Shown piece after piece: positions 5,073 through 6,822 of a DNA stretch of 6,822 nucleotides. The DNA is from JBECKQ01 sp040235375. GTDB lineage: Bacteria; Planctomycetota; Phycisphaerae; UBA1845. The notes under the pieces were generated by a model. It had not been told where the DNA came from and ran no database searches. It saw nothing but the letters and a program-made list of their open reading frames with translations. How positions within the stretch are numbered: the first letter of the stretch is position 1; each line of letters starts with the position of its first letter. The translations under genes were made by a program, and so were the position numbers. The stretch covers positions 1-6,822 of the forward strand of contig JBECKQ010000031.1 in assembly GCA_040235375.1 (NCBI GenBank). Direction: 5' to 3'.

Positions 5073-6822
5073 TCAACCGTGCCACGGCTCCGTCCGCACG
5101 TGCAGCGGCTCAGTGATGCGGACGACCGGATACTGATTCATCCGCTCGTCCCAGTACGGCGAACGGCGGTAGAAGAAATTCAAACGAGCGTGGGCATCCT
5201 TAGCGAAGTCCTCGTCCGTCGCCACCTTCTCTTCGAACTCCTTGCGCAGGTTGTCGTCATTCTGCATCATCTCGCGGGCCAGCCGCTCCAGGACGTAATC
5301 CTCCGCGTACTCCTTCTGCTCGAAGATCGCGTTGAAAAAGCCCCACGATACCAGCGAGTCCGGCCCCTCCGGCTCGAGCAGATGCACCGCGAGCCGGGCG
5401 CCCGGCTGGTCCAGCCGTACGATCGCAGAGCCGGCCGGCAGCGTCCGCTGCTCCTTCACGGCGACGGTCGTGTAGTGCGGCTCGAACCGGCCCTCGAACG
5501 GCTTTGGCGGAAAGCTGACATCCTCGAATCGATAGCTCCCGAACGTTCCGGCCAGCGGTTCGGCCAGGCGTTCGATCCGCAGGCCGTGCACGCGCAGCCG
5601 GTCGATCACGTCCGTCCACTCGGGCGGAATGATGTAGCCCAGCGGCGGCGCGACCGACTTGCCGGCCACGGTGCCGCGGTACCAGGGAAGCTCAACCGTC
5701 ACCGGGCGGTCGCCGTGGTAGGTTACGCGAACGCCGCCGGACACCTCGCTGAGCGAACGCGTGTATTCGACGCCCTTGAATTCGATCGGCGTCGGCTCCT
5801 TCGAGCCGGTGACGGTGAGCGTCAGCCGGCGATCCGGCGAGTACGATTCGCCGAACGCCGCCGCCTCGGCGTCCGCCTCGTGCAAGGCGGCTTCGAGCGT
5901 GTCGTGGCTGTCGCGGGCGATCTCAATGGCGCGGCGCATCAGGTCGTAGTGGCCGATCACGCGGGTTCGGTACGGCTTGAGGGCGTGCGTCTCGACCAGG
6001 ATGGACGGCCGGTTGCGGACCGCCGCATACCCGGTGGAGTAGCGCGGCCCGAACCCGCCGGAGCGGATGCCCTGCTCGAGGTCCTTCGAGTTCATCCGGC
6101 CGAAGTACGTCATGGTGATGTGGCCGTCGGACCGGAGCGCCGGGATCATCTGCGCCAGCAGCGTGTCGTCGAGCCAGCGGGCCACGGACGGCGCCGCGGC
6201 CTGATGATCGTCCACGGCGTAGGTGAGGTCGTACTGCCAGTTGCCGCCGTCGGTGCTGTGGTTGTCGATGTGCAGGTCGGGGTTCCAGGCGTTCCAGACC
6301 GACATCCAGGCACGCATTTCGGGCGTGTCGACCTTGGTGTAGTCACGGTTGAGGTTGAGGTTCTGGGCGGTCACCCGCCAGCCCATCGCCTCCGGGCCGT
6401 TCTGGTTGATTCGCGAGTACGGGCTGAACCGCTCGTGGCCGTCGGCGTTGAAGATGGGCATGACGAGCAGGACGACGCCGTCGAGAAGGTCCTGGCGCGT
6501 CCGCGTGATGGCGATGTCGCGGAGCAGCATGAGCGAGGCGTCCTTGCCGGCGCATTCGCCGGCGTGGATGCAGTTCTGCACGAGCACCACGATCTTGCGG
6601 GTGTCTCTGGCGGCCTGCGGTGTGAACGTGCCGTCCTTCGCGGCGATGACCAGCGGCAGGTCGCGTCCCTGCGGCGTGACGCCGAACGTCGTGAGCCGGA
6701 TCCAGTCGGATGAATCCGCGAGCCGCCGGCAGAAGTCCACCGTCTCCGCGTACCGCGGCGTCTGCGCGAAGTTCGTACGTTCCGCGGTGGTCAGCCACTC
6801 GGCCGGCACGTTCTTTGACGGA
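5073..6822 (-). CDS. M14-family zinc carboxypeptidase-like protein (N-terminus beyond window)
   Basis: At least 583 codons; the frame remains open to the right edge (reading PSKN before the GTG at 6809), so that GTG is probably an internal valine and a signal peptide is expected upstream. Counting from that codon, the catalytic domain has the zinc motif HAGE (H82, E85) in QNCIHAGECAGKDAS, the strand VVLLVMPIFNADGHER (112-127), the substrate-binding NLNRDY (152-157), the third zinc ligand H184 in DNHSTDGG, and the catalytic glutamate E273 in SILVETHALKPY. All M14 active-site residues are therefore intact. A further 250 residues follow, with beta-rich segments and a conserved-looking helix-rich end (SWGFFNAIFEQKEYAEDYVLE, starting about 489, minus its last residue), typical of the large secreted bacterial M14 proteins. 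It probably trims peptides from the C-terminus outside the cytoplasm; the substrate is unknown. GC is very high (about 70-75% in sampled lines), in contrast to the neighbouring abiE genes. Confidence 0.5.
   Translation of the reverse strand, partial: PSKNVPAEWLTTAERTNFAQTPRYAETVDFCRRLADSSDWIRLTTFGVTPQGRDLPLVIAAKDGTFTPQAARDTRKIVVLVQNCIHAGECAGKDASLMLLRDIAITRTRQDLLDGVVLLVMPIFNADGHERFSPYSRINQNGPEAMGWRVTAQNLNLNRDYTKVDTPEMRAWMSVWNAWNPDLHIDNHSTDGGNWQYDLTYAVDDHQAAAPSVARWLDDTLLAQMIPALRSDGHITMTYFGRMNSKDLEQGIRSGGFGPRYSTGYAAVRNRPSILVETHALKPYRTRVIGHYDLMRRAIEIARDSHDTLEAALHEADAEAAAFGESYSPDRRLTLTVTGSKEPTPIEFKGVEYTRSLSEVSGGVRVTYHGDRPVTVELPWYRGTVAGKSVAPPLGYIIPPEWTDVIDRLRVHGLRIERLAEPLAGTFGSYRFEDVSFPPKPFEGRFEPHYTTVAVKEQRTLPAGSAIVRLDQPGARLAVHLLEPEGPDSLVSWGFFNAIFEQKEYAEDYVLERLAREMMQNDDNLRKEFEEKVATDEDFAKDAHARLNFFYRRSPYWDERMNQYPVVRITEPLHVRTEPWHG

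Noticed and set aside
5025..6713. 562-codon open frame on the plus strand opposite the M14 peptidase
   Set aside because: It is antisense to a gene with all M14 catalytic motifs, is Arg/Val/His-rich with no recognisable domain, and arises from the very high GC of the peptidase gene.

Overview
The window (about 62-65% GC) looks like chromosomal DNA from a GC-rich Gram-negative-type bacterium, most likely an uncultured member of the Planctomycetota (Phycisphaerae-like). That placement is an inference. It rests on a PEP-CTERM sorting signal fused to a formylglycine-generating-enzyme (FGE/SUMF1) fold, a secreted VCBS/FG-GAP repeat protein, a large M14-type carboxypeptidase, and mostly single-gene transcription units. 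No rRNA, tRNA, CRISPR array or transposase is visible.

Layout, left to right: (1) the N-terminal 268 codons of a secreted FG-GAP/VCBS-repeat protein on the minus strand, cut by the left edge; (2) a divergent intergenic region with a short palindrome; (3) an inositol-monophosphatase-family phosphatase on the plus strand; (4) a 286-bp convergent gap with a compact hairpin and an uninterpretable open frame; (5) a minus-strand exported FGE-like protein with a C-terminal PEP-CTERM signal, which has lost the catalytic cysteines of true FGE; (6) a complete AbiE type IV toxin-antitoxin (abortive-infection) pair on the minus strand, antitoxin abiEi first and toxin abiEii overlapping it by 4 bases; (7) a minus-strand M14 zinc carboxypeptidase that runs off the right edge.

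The most informative locus is the AbiE pair. Its start region carries an almost perfect 14-bp inverted repeat (13 of 14 pairs, 9-bp spacer, 23-bp repeat phase). This lies between a candidate promoter and the antitoxin start codon and covers that start codon, as expected for an autoregulatory AbiEi operator. In sampled lines the AbiE genes are lower in GC (about 48-63%) than the flanking peptidase (about 70-75%), consistent with acquisition of a defence module between housekeeping and envelope genes.

The two exported proteins (VCBS and FGE/PEP-CTERM) are not adjacent but share a near-identical translation start region (GGAGGACG..GCA-ATG) and an xRC tripeptide at residues 2-4. This hints at a common expression cassette for surface proteins. 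I found no wholly unfamiliar multi-gene system; the least explained sequence is the convergent gap at 1809-2094.
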